Shown here piece by piece: positions 26,729-35,658 of a stretch of DNA of 64,000 bases. The stretch lies in the NCBI GenBank assembly GCA_040880405.1, contig JBBDIM010000042.1, forward strand, positions 62,001 through 126,000. Reading direction: 5' to 3'. A model generated the notes under the pieces. It was given only the letters and a program-made list of their open reading frames with translations. It was not told where the DNA came from and did not search any database. Made by a program: the position numbers and the translations under genes. Source of the DNA: JBBDIM01 sp040880405 (lineage in GTDB: Bacteria > Planctomycetota > Planctomycetia > Pirellulales > Pirellulaceae). Within the stretch, counting starts at the first letter, position 1. Every line of letters begins with the position of its first letter.

Positions 26729-27051
26729 GCGGGATTGTGCCGAGGTAAAACGGGAGGGTTTCGCCTCTGACTAGCGTGGATTTTATCTTTCGTGGGAGTC
26801 TCCGTAAAGGGTGGCGACCGGAATTGATGGCGGGTTTTGGAACTCCGATTCGCCATAACCGATTCCACCGGACCTGAGCTTCTTAAGGATCGACGCGTGC
26901 TGCCCCACCAATCGAGGCCTAATAGTTCGACAGACGCGACGCTGCCGAGGTTCGCACTCGAAGATTGCCGCCCTCGCGAAAACGGGGCCTCACGGGGTAG
27001 AATGGCGGGAATCGGCCCGACCGCGGACGCACTGCCAAAGGATTGCTCGTC
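26729..27051. other. 323-bp divergent intergenic region (tRNA-Arg / mgtE)
   Basis: It should hold the promoters of tRNA-Arg (-) and mgtE (+). No gene is seen, and I could not recognise an M-box magnesium riboswitch in it. Confidence 0.45.
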
Positions 27052-28410
27052 ATGATCAATACTCTGTACCTGCCCGAACTTCGTGAGATGCTCGAGACGA
27101 ACGATCGAGCGGGCCTGGAGGACTTTTGCACCGCGCTGCATCCGGCACGGACCGCGGAATTCATGGAGGGCTTGACGGCGGAAGAGGCGATTCGGGTCTT
27201 GGAGTTCGCTGAACCGCAGCTTCGGAGTGAGATTTTTTCCTATCTGGAGACGGACCATCAGGTAGAAATCGTCAATACGCATCCACCGGAAGAGGCCTCG
27301 GAGCTGATCGGCGGGATGTCCACCGATGATCAGGTCGACCTTTTGCAAGATGTGGACGACGAACTGGTCAAGGAGATTCTCAGCCACCTTCCACCGGAGG
27401 AACGTCGCGACGTCATGCGGCTCTCGCGGTACCCCGAAGGGACCGCCGGTTCGATCATGACGACCGAGATGGCGAAGCTTTCAAAGGACCTAACGGTCCG
27501 CGAGGCGTTGGGTGAAATCAGTCGTCAGGCGGAAGAACTGGAAACCGTGTACTGCTTGTACATCGTCGACGAGCATGACAGCCTGCATGGCGTGGTCTCG
27601 ACCAGGCAGCTTGTCTCGGCCATGGGAAAGTCGAGCAAACGGCTGTCGGAAATCATGGATACCGACGTTCTGCATGTGAACGCCCTCGACGATCAGGAAG
27701 AAGTTTTGCGGAAGATGGCTGACTACGATATGTTGGCCATTCCCGTGGTGGACGACGAGCTGTGCTTGGTGGGAATCATCACCCACGACGATATTCTCGA
27801 CGTGGTGGTCGAAGAGGCGACCGAAGACGCGTACCGTTCGGCGGCAGTCCAACCGTTGGAAGAGTCGTACCTGCGAACCTCGGTTTTGACCCTTAGTTGG
27901 AAACGGGGAGTCTGGCTGGTGGTTTTGTTTCTAGGGGCCTTGCTCACTACGTTTGCCCTGGAGCATTACGAGGCGGAACTGGAGCGTTACGTTTGGCTGG
28001 TGCTGTTTATTCCCTTGGTCATCTCGACCGGAGGAAACTCCGGCAATCAATCGGCAACGCTCGTCATCACGGCTCTGAATCGAGATGAGGTCCATTTGAG
28101 CGACTGGTGGCTGGTGGCCAAGCGGGAATGCGCGATGGGGTTGATTTTGGGGGGAATGATGAGCGTGATGGGGATGATCATCGCGTTGATGAAGGCACCA
28201 ACCCTCTATTCCTCACTCGTGGTCGGCGCGACGCTGCTGCTTGTGGTAATGGCGGGCACGATGATTGGCTCGATGCTGCCTTTGATGTTCAAGCGGATCG
28301 GCCTCGATCCGTCGTTAATGAGCAACCCGTTTGTGGCAGGAATCATCGACTTTTTGGGAATCGTCATCTATATGACGGTGGCGGGCCTGTTGCTGGGGAT
28401 GCCAGCCTAG
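27052..28410 (+). CDS. mgtE: Magnesium transporter MgtE
   Basis: 452 residues, the usual MgtE length. An N-terminal MgtE_N superhelical domain covers ~20-125, including GGMSTDDQVDLLQDVDDELV and LSRYPEGTAGSIMTTEMAKL at its border. Two CBS domains follow (~130-255, with LHGVVSTRQL and LVGIITHDDILDVVVEEATE), and a five-helix pore domain from ~280 carries the selectivity region PLVISTGGNSGNQSATLV. It is a Mg2+ channel gated by cytoplasmic Mg2+ through the N and CBS domains. Start at ATG 27052 rather than the TTG three codons upstream. Confidence 0.95.
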   Translation: MINTLYLPELREMLETNDRAGLEDFCTALHPARTAEFMEGLTAEEAIRVLEFAEPQLRSEIFSYLETDHQVEIVNTHPPEEASELIGGMSTDDQVDLLQDVDDELVKEILSHLPPEERRDVMRLSRYPEGTAGSIMTTEMAKLSKDLTVREALGEISRQAEELETVYCLYIVDEHDSLHGVVSTRQLVSAMGKSSKRLSEIMDTDVLHVNALDDQEEVLRKMADYDMLAIPVVDDELCLVGIITHDDILDVVVEEATEDAYRSAAVQPLEESYLRTSVLTLSWKRGVWLVVLFLGALLTTFALEHYEAELERYVWLVLFIPLVISTGGNSGNQSATLVITALNRDEVHLSDWWLVAKRECAMGLILGGMMSVMGMIIALMKAPTLYSSLVVGATLLLVVMAGTMIGSMLPLMFKRIGLDPSLMSNPFVAGIIDFLGIVIYMTVAGLLLGMPA

Positions 28411-28558
28411 CCCTCTTCATCAGAAGGTCGTTGGCCGCCGAGGGCAGAGCGATCACCGAGGAGAAGAAGGGCGTAGCAACGGCCGCCTGTGCCGTGGGAG
28501 AACTGCGAGTTGTTTGGCACTGCACCCACGCTCTTGGCGAACGTAGCTACCACAAGAG

Positions 28559-28900
28559 TTATACCTTGAGCTGAGCCTCGCCCACATACATCTGCAGGAT
28601 TTGGCTTTGCACCTTGATCGCCCGGATCAGGACCCAGATCTGATCCGCCGTGAACTTGCGGGGGTCGCTTTGGGTGAGGGCGTCCAGTTCGTCGGTCATT
28701 GCGGCGTGCTGATCGGTGGCAGCTTGGAGCTTGAGCCCCGTGTCGTGCCACGCGGCGGTTAGCCGCTTGTCGTCTTCCAACTCGTCGAGCGCGTGTACGC
28801 TGTTGCTCAACAGCAGGCAGAGCCTCGCGACATCCCGAGGATGAGCTTCCGGCTGAAGCTCTTCGATGCGCTTGGCAAGTTCCTGGCAGGAGATGCTCAT
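28559..28900 (-). CDS. Small helical protein of unknown function
   Basis: 113 residues from the ATG at 28900 (MSISCQELAKRIEELQPEAH); the upstream open frame is not protein-like. It is predicted almost wholly helical with heptad-like Leu/Ile spacing (DVARLCLLLSNSVHALDELE; LIRAIKVQSQILQMYVG), suggesting a helical bundle or coiled coil. No known domain was recognised. It lies 158 bp downstream of the glycosyltransferase on the same strand and is convergent with mgtE. Confidence 0.6.
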   Translation of the reverse strand: MSISCQELAKRIEELQPEAHPRDVARLCLLLSNSVHALDELEDDKRLTAAWHDTGLKLQAATDQHAAMTDELDALTQSDPRKFTADQIWVLIRAIKVQSQILQMYVGEAQLKV

Positions 28901-29058
28901 GGGAGTAACCCGTACGGAAAAAGCAGTGCCGGAGTCGATAAACAGGGTTCCGGCGGTGATGAGGATTCGACAAGGGCGGATGACAGTAATCCTTCTTCCA
29001 CCGCTCAAATTTAGCTCAACTTTTCTCCGATGGAATCATTTCCCGGAAAACTTTAGTC

Positions 29059-30138
29059 TCAACCTCGCAGTTCTTCGTAATGCCGTACCAGTCCTTCCGT
29101 ATAACGCGCACAACTAAAATAACCGGCCCGTTCTCTGCCCAGATGGCCGCGCGATTGACGCAGCATGGGCGAGTCGACAAGCTCGGCGACCGCCGCCGCC
29201 AAGCCGGCGGCATCATCCGGAGGCACCAGCGTGGCTTCCTGGTTGGGAAACATTTCGCGCGTTCCCCCGACATCCGTCGCCACAATCGGGATTCCAGCCG
29301 CCGCGGCTTCCAACAACACCCGCCCAAATGGCTCCTGTCGGGCCGGATGAACGAGAAGGTCGATCTCAGGCCAACAGGTTTGGATGTCTGGATGAAACCC
29401 CATTAGGCGAACATGGCTTTCCAGTCCCAGTTCAGCGATTCGTCGCGCGATCGCCTCGACATACTCGATCGCCTCACCCTTGACCGAGTAACGCTCGCCA
29501 TAAATCCGCAGCTCGATTTGTGGATGGCGGGCGACAATCGCTGGCATCGCCCCAATCAGGACATCAATCCCTTTTCGCTGGACTAACTGCCCAACGGCGG
29601 CGACTACCAGCGGATCGGCGGATTGGGTCGCCACCGGTTCCGGCAATTCCACTCCGTTGTAGAGCACAAACGATTTCTCGGTATCCAAACCGCGCCGCAC
29701 GTGATGGTCGCGCGTCGCCGCCGAGACGCACAGCACGCGGCTCAGCCGGCTCACGTCGCGCATTACCTGGCCGCTGGTGTTGACGATGTCACGGATGTGG
29801 CCGACGGTGGGAATCGCCAAATCATCGGTCAACGGACCCAGCGCCCGCGAAACGGAAAGACTGTTCGCGTGGACAATGTCCGGGCCGATCCGCTGGATCG
29901 CCTCTAGCAGGAGCGTGCGTCGATGTTCCAGCGGCAAGGTTTTTTCAGCGGCGTCCCGCCAAGTGAGAGGCCACGTGCGAACATTCAGCCGAGCCAGCCG
30001 CTCCGCCAAATCGCTTCCCGCTGGGCAGAGCACTTCCAGTTGGTAACCTCGCTCACGCAAGAGCGGAATCCCGGCCATCAGGGAGTTCTCGCCACCACTG
30101 ACGGTGCCGTATTCGCAGATGGCGAGGATCGTCGGCAT
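29059..30138 (-). CDS. Glycosyltransferase family 4 (GT-B)
   Basis: 359 residues with a GT-B fold. The N-terminal half has CEYGTVSGGENSLMAGIPLL, typical of GT4 N-domains, and IVHANSLSVSRAL. The C-terminal half starts near LVVAAVGQLVQRKGIDVLI and has the GT4 EX7E motif EPFGRVLLE with GIPIVATDVGGTREMF. It transfers a sugar from a nucleotide-sugar donor to an unknown acceptor, perhaps for cell-surface polysaccharide. It lies 9 bp after dapA on the same strand, so it is probably co-transcribed, but no other sugar genes are near. Confidence 0.9.
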   Translation of the reverse strand: MPTILAICEYGTVSGGENSLMAGIPLLRERGYQLEVLCPAGSDLAERLARLNVRTWPLTWRDAAEKTLPLEHRRTLLLEAIQRIGPDIVHANSLSVSRALGPLTDDLAIPTVGHIRDIVNTSGQVMRDVSRLSRVLCVSAATRDHHVRRGLDTEKSFVLYNGVELPEPVATQSADPLVVAAVGQLVQRKGIDVLIGAMPAIVARHPQIELRIYGERYSVKGEAIEYVEAIARRIAELGLESHVRLMGFHPDIQTCWPEIDLLVHPARQEPFGRVLLEAAAAGIPIVATDVGGTREMFPNQEATLVPPDDAAGLAAAVAELVDSPMLRQSRGHLGRERAGYFSCARYTEGLVRHYEELRG

Positions 30139-30147
30139 GGGGGCGGT

Positions 30148-31035
30148 TTAAAGCAACCCGTACTTGCTGAGGACCGAGCGGAGTTTGCCCGCTTCGTCGC
30201 TGGTCAGCGGGGTCATCGGTAGACGCAGCTCGCCGGTGTCGCGGCCGAGCATCTTCATCGCTTCCTTGACCGGGATCGGGTTGGTGGCCAGGCCGAGCAT
30301 CTGCCGACAAAGGCTAAACAGCTTGAGGTGCCAGCGCTGCGCCTCCGCCAAGTCTCCACGGGACATCGCGGCGACCAAAGCCATCATGTCTTGCGGGACG
30401 ATGTTGCCCACCACGGAAATCACCCCTTCGCCCCCGACCGACATCAAGGGCAATGTCATGCTGTCGTCGCCACTGAGGACCGTTAGATCGGTCATTTCTA
30501 GAATTTGCGAGGCCTGGTCCATTGAGCCGGTCGCCTCTTTGACCAAGGCGATGTTTTTCAGTTCCGCTAGCCGGGCGATCGTTTCCGGTTCAATGTTCTT
30601 GGCGGATCGACCGGGGATATTATAGACGCAGATCGGGATATCCACCGCCTCGGCCAGGGCCTTGAAGTGCTGGTAAAACCCTTCCTGGGTCGGCTTGTTG
30701 TAGTAAGGGGAAACGACCAGGGCGGCGTCGGCGCCCTCTTTGGCGGCCCAGTTCGTCAGACGGAGGGCCTCGGCCGTACTGTTCGATCCGGTCCCCGGCA
30801 TTACCTTGATCCGCCCGGCCACGGTTTCAATCACCGTGCTGATCACTTTCTCATGCTCGACATGCGAAAGAGTCGGCGATTCGCCGGTGGTCCCGACAGG
30901 GCAGAGACCAGTCACGCCCGCCTCGATTTGAAACTCTACCTGCTCACGCAATTTTCCGTAGTCCACTTCGCCATTGACAAAGGGGGTGGTCAAGGCGACC
31001 GAAACGCCGGCGAACTGAGAACCTTTGCGAGCCAT
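30148..31035 (-). CDS. dapA: 4-hydroxy-tetrahydrodipicolinate synthase
   Basis: 295 residues, standard DapA length. Active-site motifs are VGTTGESPTL (Thr-Thr-Gly-Glu), ICVYNIPGRS (Tyr) and the Schiff-base lysine in ALVKEATGSM. It condenses pyruvate with aspartate semialdehyde, the first committed step to diaminopimelate and lysine. Start chosen at the second in-frame Met (MARKGSQFAG), since the first is a TTG two codons earlier. It is in the minus-strand array between pdxJ (104 bp upstream) and a glycosyltransferase. DAP supply would support peptidoglycan, which planctomycetes do make. Confidence 0.95.
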   Translation of the reverse strand: MARKGSQFAGVSVALTTPFVNGEVDYGKLREQVEFQIEAGVTGLCPVGTTGESPTLSHVEHEKVISTVIETVAGRIKVMPGTGSNSTAEALRLTNWAAKEGADAALVVSPYYNKPTQEGFYQHFKALAEAVDIPICVYNIPGRSAKNIEPETIARLAELKNIALVKEATGSMDQASQILEMTDLTVLSGDDSMTLPLMSVGGEGVISVVGNIVPQDMMALVAAMSRGDLAEAQRWHLKLFSLCRQMLGLATNPIPVKEAMKMLGRDTGELRLPMTPLTSDEAGKLRSVLSKYGLL

Positions 31036-31139
31036 GATCAATTACCGAAAATATCTCGAAACCAGAAAATTGAAACGGCTCCATAATACGCAAGGGAGCC
31101 CGGTTATGACAGGGGGAAGGGCGGGGCGGAAGGGACAGA

Positions 31140-31856
31140 TCAACGGGGGTCGATCAAATCTTTCATTTGCCGGACTGCTTTCTCCATGCCAACCAGCACG
31201 GCCCGGCTGATGATGCTGTGTCCGATGTTGAGCTCGGCCATTTCGGGAATCTGGGCGATTGGGAGGACGTTGGTATAGGTCAAGCCGTGACCCGCCAACA
31301 GTTCCAAGCCCCGCTCGCGAATCAAGGCGCTGGCGGTCACCAAGCGGGCCAATTCCCGGTCTCTAGCAGACCCCTGGGCCAAGGCATATTGGCCGGTGTG
31401 CAGTTCAACGGCACTTGCGCCCAGTTTGTGGCCCGCTTCGATCTGGGCCGGATCAGGATCGAGAAACAGACTGACCGCGATCCCCGCCTCTTCCAAAAAG
31501 CCGATGGCCGCGGCGATTTTATCGGAATGTTTGACCACATTCAAACCACCCTCGGTGGTCACTTCGAGGCGATTTTCCGGGACGAGCGTCACCTGGTCCG
31601 GCTTCACTCGGCAGGCGATCTCGACCACTTCGCGCTCCGTAGCGAGCTCCAGGTTGAGCTTTACCTTGACCGTTTCGCGGAGAATTTCCAGGTCCCGATC
31701 CTGGATATGCCGCCGATCCTCCCGGAGGTGAATCGTGATGCAGTCCGCGCCACCCAGTTCCGCGAGTGCCGCGGCCCAAACCGGATCGGGCTCAATCGTC
31801 TTCCGGGCCTGGCGAATGGTAGCGATATGGTCGACGTTAACACCCAGTTGTGGCAT
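31140..31856 (-). CDS. pdxJ: Pyridoxine 5'-phosphate synthase
   Basis: 238 residues with the PdxJ signatures LGVNVDHIATIRQARKTIEP at the N-terminus, DCITIHLREDRRHIQDRD, and late ELLAGHGLTYTNV and ELNIGHSIISRAVLVGMEKA. It joins 3-amino-2-oxopropyl phosphate and deoxyxylulose 5-phosphate to make pyridoxine 5'-phosphate (DXP-dependent vitamin B6 route). The start MPQLGVNVDH matches the family; 14 extra codons upstream are dropped. It lies 45 bp downstream of beta-RFAP synthase and is likely in the same transcript. Confidence 0.96.
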   Translation of the reverse strand: MPQLGVNVDHIATIRQARKTIEPDPVWAAALAELGGADCITIHLREDRRHIQDRDLEILRETVKVKLNLELATEREVVEIACRVKPDQVTLVPENRLEVTTEGGLNVVKHSDKIAAAIGFLEEAGIAVSLFLDPDPAQIEAGHKLGASAVELHTGQYALAQGSARDRELARLVTASALIRERGLELLAGHGLTYTNVLPIAQIPEMAELNIGHSIISRAVLVGMEKAVRQMKDLIDPR

Positions 31857-31901
31857 GGTCTGATGCTGGTCCGTTGAGTTGGTGACTGTTCGTGACAAGG
31901 G

Positions 31902-32882
31902 TTAAGAGGTTTTTATGTTCTTAAGGTTCGCCTCACCCGCCGGTTCATGCAAGATGGCCCCTTGGTTGGCGGGCGCGGTGACCATGATTTCCATCTCTTG
32001 GGCGCTCCAGTCCCGCCGAAGTGCCTCGGCCGCTGATTCCGCCTCCGCGGCGCTTGTGCAGATGCCAAAGATTGTCGGCCCCCACGAGCTTTGGCCCACT
32101 CCGGCAATCCCCAGCCCGCGCATCTGCTCGACCAATCGGCAACAAACTGGGCCGGCATAGCGCTCTGATTGAATCGGCAGATAGCAGCCTCCCGCCACAT
32201 AGCCATACTCGGTCACCGCCTCGCCAAATGCTCGGCAGTCGGCCGCTTTCAAGGCGGGAATCATGCCCTCTTCAATCAGCCCCTTGAGCCGCTGGGTCAC
32301 CTCCGCCGGAACCGGGGGCAATGTGGAAAAACCTTGGTTTTCCTGCTCCCCATGGCAGCCCCGGACTCCCCGCTGGGTCGCGAGCACCATCCGCCACGCC
32401 TCGGGCAGTGGCCGCTGATACGCCAACGGAGGAAACTCACCCTCCGCGGACTGACCCCGTTCGTACAAGAACCCACCCTGGGCAAAGCCATGGCTACCCA
32501 CCGCCGAGCGTCTCCCACGAGCGGCACTCGCAACCAACTGTGGCAGCGTCGCTTCGATTCCCGCCCCATGACTTAAAAGCTTGGCCACGGCCAAGCCCAA
32601 TTGCGTGCCAAACCCCAGCCCGACGTGATCGCGCATCAATCCGGCGGTCGAAACCAACAGCGGTGGTGGCGCGGTGCCAAAATAGGTGCTCCAAGCATCG
32701 GCGACCCGGTTGATCTGCTCGGCATGCGGTCCCTCGGCCTGAAAGGCATCACTTGGCCGACCCTGCACTTCCAGCCAAGGGTCGTTGACCATGATGCCCG
32801 CGCCGCCGTACAGGGTGTCGGCCGAGGCCCCAAAGGACAAAAGCCCAAAGTGAATCCGAGATGCGACACGAACGGCGATCAA
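31902..32882 (-). CDS. Beta-ribofuranosylaminobenzene 5'-phosphate (beta-RFAP) synthase
   Basis: 326 residues of the GHMP-kinase-like family used in methanopterin synthesis. The N-terminus has RVASRIHFGLLSFGASADTL and YGGAGIMVNDPWLEV. The GHMP loop is represented by MRDHVGLGFGTQLGLAVAKL. The C-terminal GIAGVGQSSWGPTIFGIC is a strong family mark. The enzyme condenses p-aminobenzoate with PRPP, releasing CO2 and PPi, as the committed step to tetrahydromethanopterin. pabA and pabB lie just upstream on the same strand and would supply pABA. H4MPT in planctomycetes carries one-carbon units in formaldehyde oxidation. Confidence 0.93.
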   Translation of the reverse strand: MIAVRVASRIHFGLLSFGASADTLYGGAGIMVNDPWLEVQGRPSDAFQAEGPHAEQINRVADAWSTYFGTAPPPLLVSTAGLMRDHVGLGFGTQLGLAVAKLLSHGAGIEATLPQLVASAARGRRSAVGSHGFAQGGFLYERGQSAEGEFPPLAYQRPLPEAWRMVLATQRGVRGCHGEQENQGFSTLPPVPAEVTQRLKGLIEEGMIPALKAADCRAFGEAVTEYGYVAGGCYLPIQSERYAGPVCCRLVEQMRGLGIAGVGQSSWGPTIFGICTSAAEAESAAEALRRDWSAQEMEIMVTAPANQGAILHEPAGEANLKNIKTS

Positions 32883-32973
32883 AACAGAGGTCTCAGCGGA
32901 TGTGGGAGAGGATAGAGGGGAGGTTGCCTAACTCGGTTTAGTTTATCGCCGCGGGGGCGATTGCGTAACCGCT

Positions 32974-33561
32974 CTACTCCGGAACCTGATTTTCTCGCAC
33001 GTACCGCGTGAGCATCTCAAACGCCTGATGCTCTACCAACGCCCCGGTTTTTTCGACCCAGGGGCGGAGCCTACTGAGTTGCTCTTCGATTTCGGCCGGT
33101 GGCAGCAAACGAATCCGGGTCGCTAGAATCGCCGCTTCCAGGACCGCGTGTTTGGCCCGGTTGAGGCCGAAGTATTCGCGGAGCGTCCCGATGGCGACGA
33201 CCGAGCAGGCGAATTGGGCCCTCTCGGTATCGATCACTTGGTCCACCACTTCCAGCCCATACCAGCGGCAGGCGGTTCCGACGATATGATAGCCTTGCTC
33301 TGTTCGCATCTCTGGGACATCGCAGGCGGAGAGCCTTCCGATCGCGGCGGCGGCCAGCATCGCGACATCATCGGTCACGTGGAAGGCGGCTTTGCCGGTT
33401 CGCTTGAGATTGGCGTAGGTCGTGGAGGTTTGAAACGGCTTGAGCAGGAAGTGGGTCTGGCAGTCGTCGGTCACCGGTCCCATCGGGGCCAGATTGACGC
33501 TGCCATCTTCGTTCTCGGTGGTTACCAGGCCCTCCAGGACCCGCTCATGCGGTGCTAACAT
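32974..33561 (-). CDS. DUF447 family protein (H4MPT cluster-associated)
   Basis: 195 residues. The N-terminal VLEGLVTTENEDGSVNLAPM and the following MGPVTDD are the DUF447 signature; the family has a split-barrel flavin-reductase-like fold in its N-terminal part. RRLLPPAEIEEQL-type helices make up the C-terminus. DUF447 proteins occur in archaea and in H4MPT-using bacteria, which supports a role in methanopterin synthesis or its one-carbon chemistry, but no reaction is proven to my knowledge. Its ATG overlaps the stop of pabA by one base (TGATG), so translation is coupled. Confidence 0.85.
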   Translation of the reverse strand: MLAPHERVLEGLVTTENEDGSVNLAPMGPVTDDCQTHFLLKPFQTSTTYANLKRTGKAAFHVTDDVAMLAAAAIGRLSACDVPEMRTEQGYHIVGTACRWYGLEVVDQVIDTERAQFACSVVAIGTLREYFGLNRAKHAVLEAAILATRIRLLPPAEIEEQLSRLRPWVEKTGALVEHQAFEMLTRYVRENQVPE

Positions 33562-34199
33562 CAGGTGGTCGATCCAAACGTGGGCTGCGTTTTACCTTCG
33601 GTTTGCAGGGCTGGGGTCTCGACCTTGGTCAGACCTCCCAGGTCTAAAAACCGGCGGAGCAAGTCGTAACCATGCTCGGTCAAAATCGACTCCGGGTGGA
33701 ACTGCACCCCAAACAGCGGCCGCTCGCGGTGGCAGATCGCCATCACCACGCCATCGGTTGTCTCGGCATCAATCCGCAGACAATCAGGCAAGCTATCACG
33801 GCGCACGACTAACGAATGGTATCGCCCCACTGCCATCGGTGCAGGAAGCCCGGTGAATAGCCCTTCGCCATGGTGCTGAATCTGCGAGGCCTGCCCATGC
33901 AGCGGACGCTCGGCCCGCACGACTTCTCCGCCGAGTGCTTGACCAATCACCTGATGACCGAGGCACACCCCCAGGATCGGAATCTCGGGGGAAAGCTCTC
34001 GTACCAACTCCAGGCAGATCCCCGCCTCGCTCGGCGAGCAGGGTCCGGGGGAGAGCACGACCGCGGCAGGTGACAGAGCCGCGATTCCTCCCAGATCGAT
34101 CGTATTGTTCCGCACCACATGCGTCTCCTGTCCCAGTTGCACAAAGTACCGGGCCAGGTTGTGGACGAAACTGTCGTAGTTGTCGACGATCAAGATCAT
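33561..34199 (-). CDS. pabA: Aminodeoxychorismate/anthranilate synthase glutamine amidotransferase subunit
   Basis: 212 residues of class I glutamine amidotransferase. MILIVDNYDSFVHNLARYF opens the protein, SPGPCSPSEAG and ILGVCLGHQVIGQALGG hold the catalytic Cys, and GVQFHPESILTEHG the catalytic His/Glu. It releases ammonia for the chorismate-using partner PabB/TrpE, encoded 46 bp upstream in the same direction. Its place between pabB and DUF447/beta-RFAP synthase argues that p-aminobenzoate, rather than anthranilate, is the product. The start at 34199 matches the family N-terminus. Confidence 0.93.
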   Translation of the reverse strand: MILIVDNYDSFVHNLARYFVQLGQETHVVRNNTIDLGGIAALSPAAVVLSPGPCSPSEAGICLELVRELSPEIPILGVCLGHQVIGQALGGEVVRAERPLHGQASQIQHHGEGLFTGLPAPMAVGRYHSLVVRRDSLPDCLRIDAETTDGVVMAICHRERPLFGVQFHPESILTEHGYDLLRRFLDLGGLTKVETPALQTEGKTQPTFGSTT

Positions 34200-34245
34200 A
34201 ATTGTAAATGACGGTTGCCTGCGGTGGCCGAAGGCGGGCAAAAAA

Positions 34246-35658
34246 TCATGGTCGCAAAATGGCGGTGAGCATTCCGCTCGCCTTGTGCCAGGTCTCTTCG
34301 TACTCGCGCTGGGGGTTGGAGTCGGCTATGATCCCGCCACCCACAGGAAACTGCCACCAACCGGCCGAGGCGATGATGGTTCGGATCAGAATGTTCAAGT
34401 CGATCGACCCATCGAACCCAATATACCCCAGTGATCCGCAATAGGGACCTCGGGCCGACGGTTCCAGCTCGGAAATGATTTCCATCGCCCTGATTTTCGG
34501 GGCCCCTGTGATCGAACCGCCGGGAAACGAAGCCTGCAAAATATCGACCAACCCTACACCGGGGTTCAGCTTTCCTTCGATCGTCGAGACCAAGTGCTGG
34601 ACCGTCTGGTAATGCTCAATTCCGCAGAGCTGGGTCACTTGCACGCTCTCCGGGGTGCAAAACCGCGAGAGATCGTTCCGCAGCAGGTCGACGATCATTA
34701 CGTTCTCGGCCCGATCTTTGACGCTATGGACCAACTCGTCGGCCGAGTACATATCTAGCTCCGGCCAGCCGCTGCGACGCCGGGTCCCTTTGATCGGCCG
34801 CGTCTCGACCAAGTCGCCAGCGACCTTCAAAAATCGCTCCGGCGATGAACTAACGATTTGCCCCTGCCCAAAATCGTAGTAGCCGGCGAAGGGGGCGGGG
34901 TTATCGGTCCGAAGCTTCAGGAACAAGTCGGAAGCGGGCAACTGCGCAGGGCACAACAGTCGCTGGGCCAAATTGACCTGGAAGATATCCCCCGCGTAAA
35001 TGTACTCGATCCCGCGAGCAATCATCTCCAGGTACTGGCGGCGATCGAAGTTGCTGGTCACCCCGGCGTACTCGGGGCACGGATACCGTGGCGTTTGAAT
35101 CTTGGCAGGGGTGCCCGCGTCCCAGTCGACCGTTGTTTCCAATTCCGGGGCTTCTAGCAGTCGCAAGAAATCGTCGGCTCGCTTGACGGCGTGCTTCTTG
35201 CGCGAGGTGGGATCGGTCTCGGGAAAACCTTGCGAGATGAGCCAAGTCTCACCCGTAAGGTGATCGGCGGCCAGGACCAGATCGTACAGCCCGATCGAGA
35301 GATGGGGCAGGGCGAACTCATCGAACTGGGGTGGTGGAATCCGTTCAAAGGCCCGGCCCAGATCGTACGAAAAGTATCCCAGGGCTCCTCCTTGCAGTGG
35401 TGGCAAGTTGGGAATCGTGGGCGTGGCATGCAGCAGAAGCAGCCGTTCCAGTTCCGCTAGTTGATCCGCTGCGTCGCCGTGGCCTGCCTGAAGTTTGTGA
35501 AACGGATCGGCCGCAAGAAAACTATATCGGCCCAGCGGTGCCTGGGGCCGAACGCTGTCCAAAAACACCACCTCCGGCAAGTGGCGGAGTTTTCGAAACG
35601 CCGTTTCGACGGACAGTCCCGTCAGCAGAACAACATGCGGCTCAAGTGGCTCAGGCAT
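34246..35658 (-). CDS. pabB: Aminodeoxychorismate synthase component I (chorismate-binding)
   Basis: About 470 residues. The TrpE-like N-terminal domain runs from LRHLPEVVFLDSVRPQAPLG. The chorismate-binding core has IYAGDIFQVNLAQRL (shared by PabB), SPERFLKVAGDLVETRPIKG (PIKGT lysine motif), DRAENVMIVDLLRNDLSRFC, FPGGSITGAPKIRAMEII and YCGSLGYIGFDGSIDLNILI. With PabA it converts chorismate plus glutamine to 4-amino-4-deoxychorismate. The ATG at 35658 (MPEPLEPH) overlaps the end of the DHPS-like gene by 8 bases. No pabC lyase is seen in this operon. Confidence 0.93.
   Translation of the reverse strand: MPEPLEPHVVLLTGLSVETAFRKLRHLPEVVFLDSVRPQAPLGRYSFLAADPFHKLQAGHGDAADQLAELERLLLLHATPTIPNLPPLQGGALGYFSYDLGRAFERIPPPQFDEFALPHLSIGLYDLVLAADHLTGETWLISQGFPETDPTSRKKHAVKRADDFLRLLEAPELETTVDWDAGTPAKIQTPRYPCPEYAGVTSNFDRRQYLEMIARGIEYIYAGDIFQVNLAQRLLCPAQLPASDLFLKLRTDNPAPFAGYYDFGQGQIVSSSPERFLKVAGDLVETRPIKGTRRRSGWPELDMYSADELVHSVKDRAENVMIVDLLRNDLSRFCTPESVQVTQLCGIEHYQTVQHLVSTIEGKLNPGVGLVDILQASFPGGSITGAPKIRAMEIISELEPSARGPYCGSLGYIGFDGSIDLNILIRTIIASAGWWQFPVGGGIIADSNPQREYEETWHKASGMLTAILRP

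Noticed and set aside
26729..27051. Possible M-box (magnesium) riboswitch before mgtE
   Set aside because: I could not find the conserved M-box core words in the right order; a covariance-model search would be decisive.
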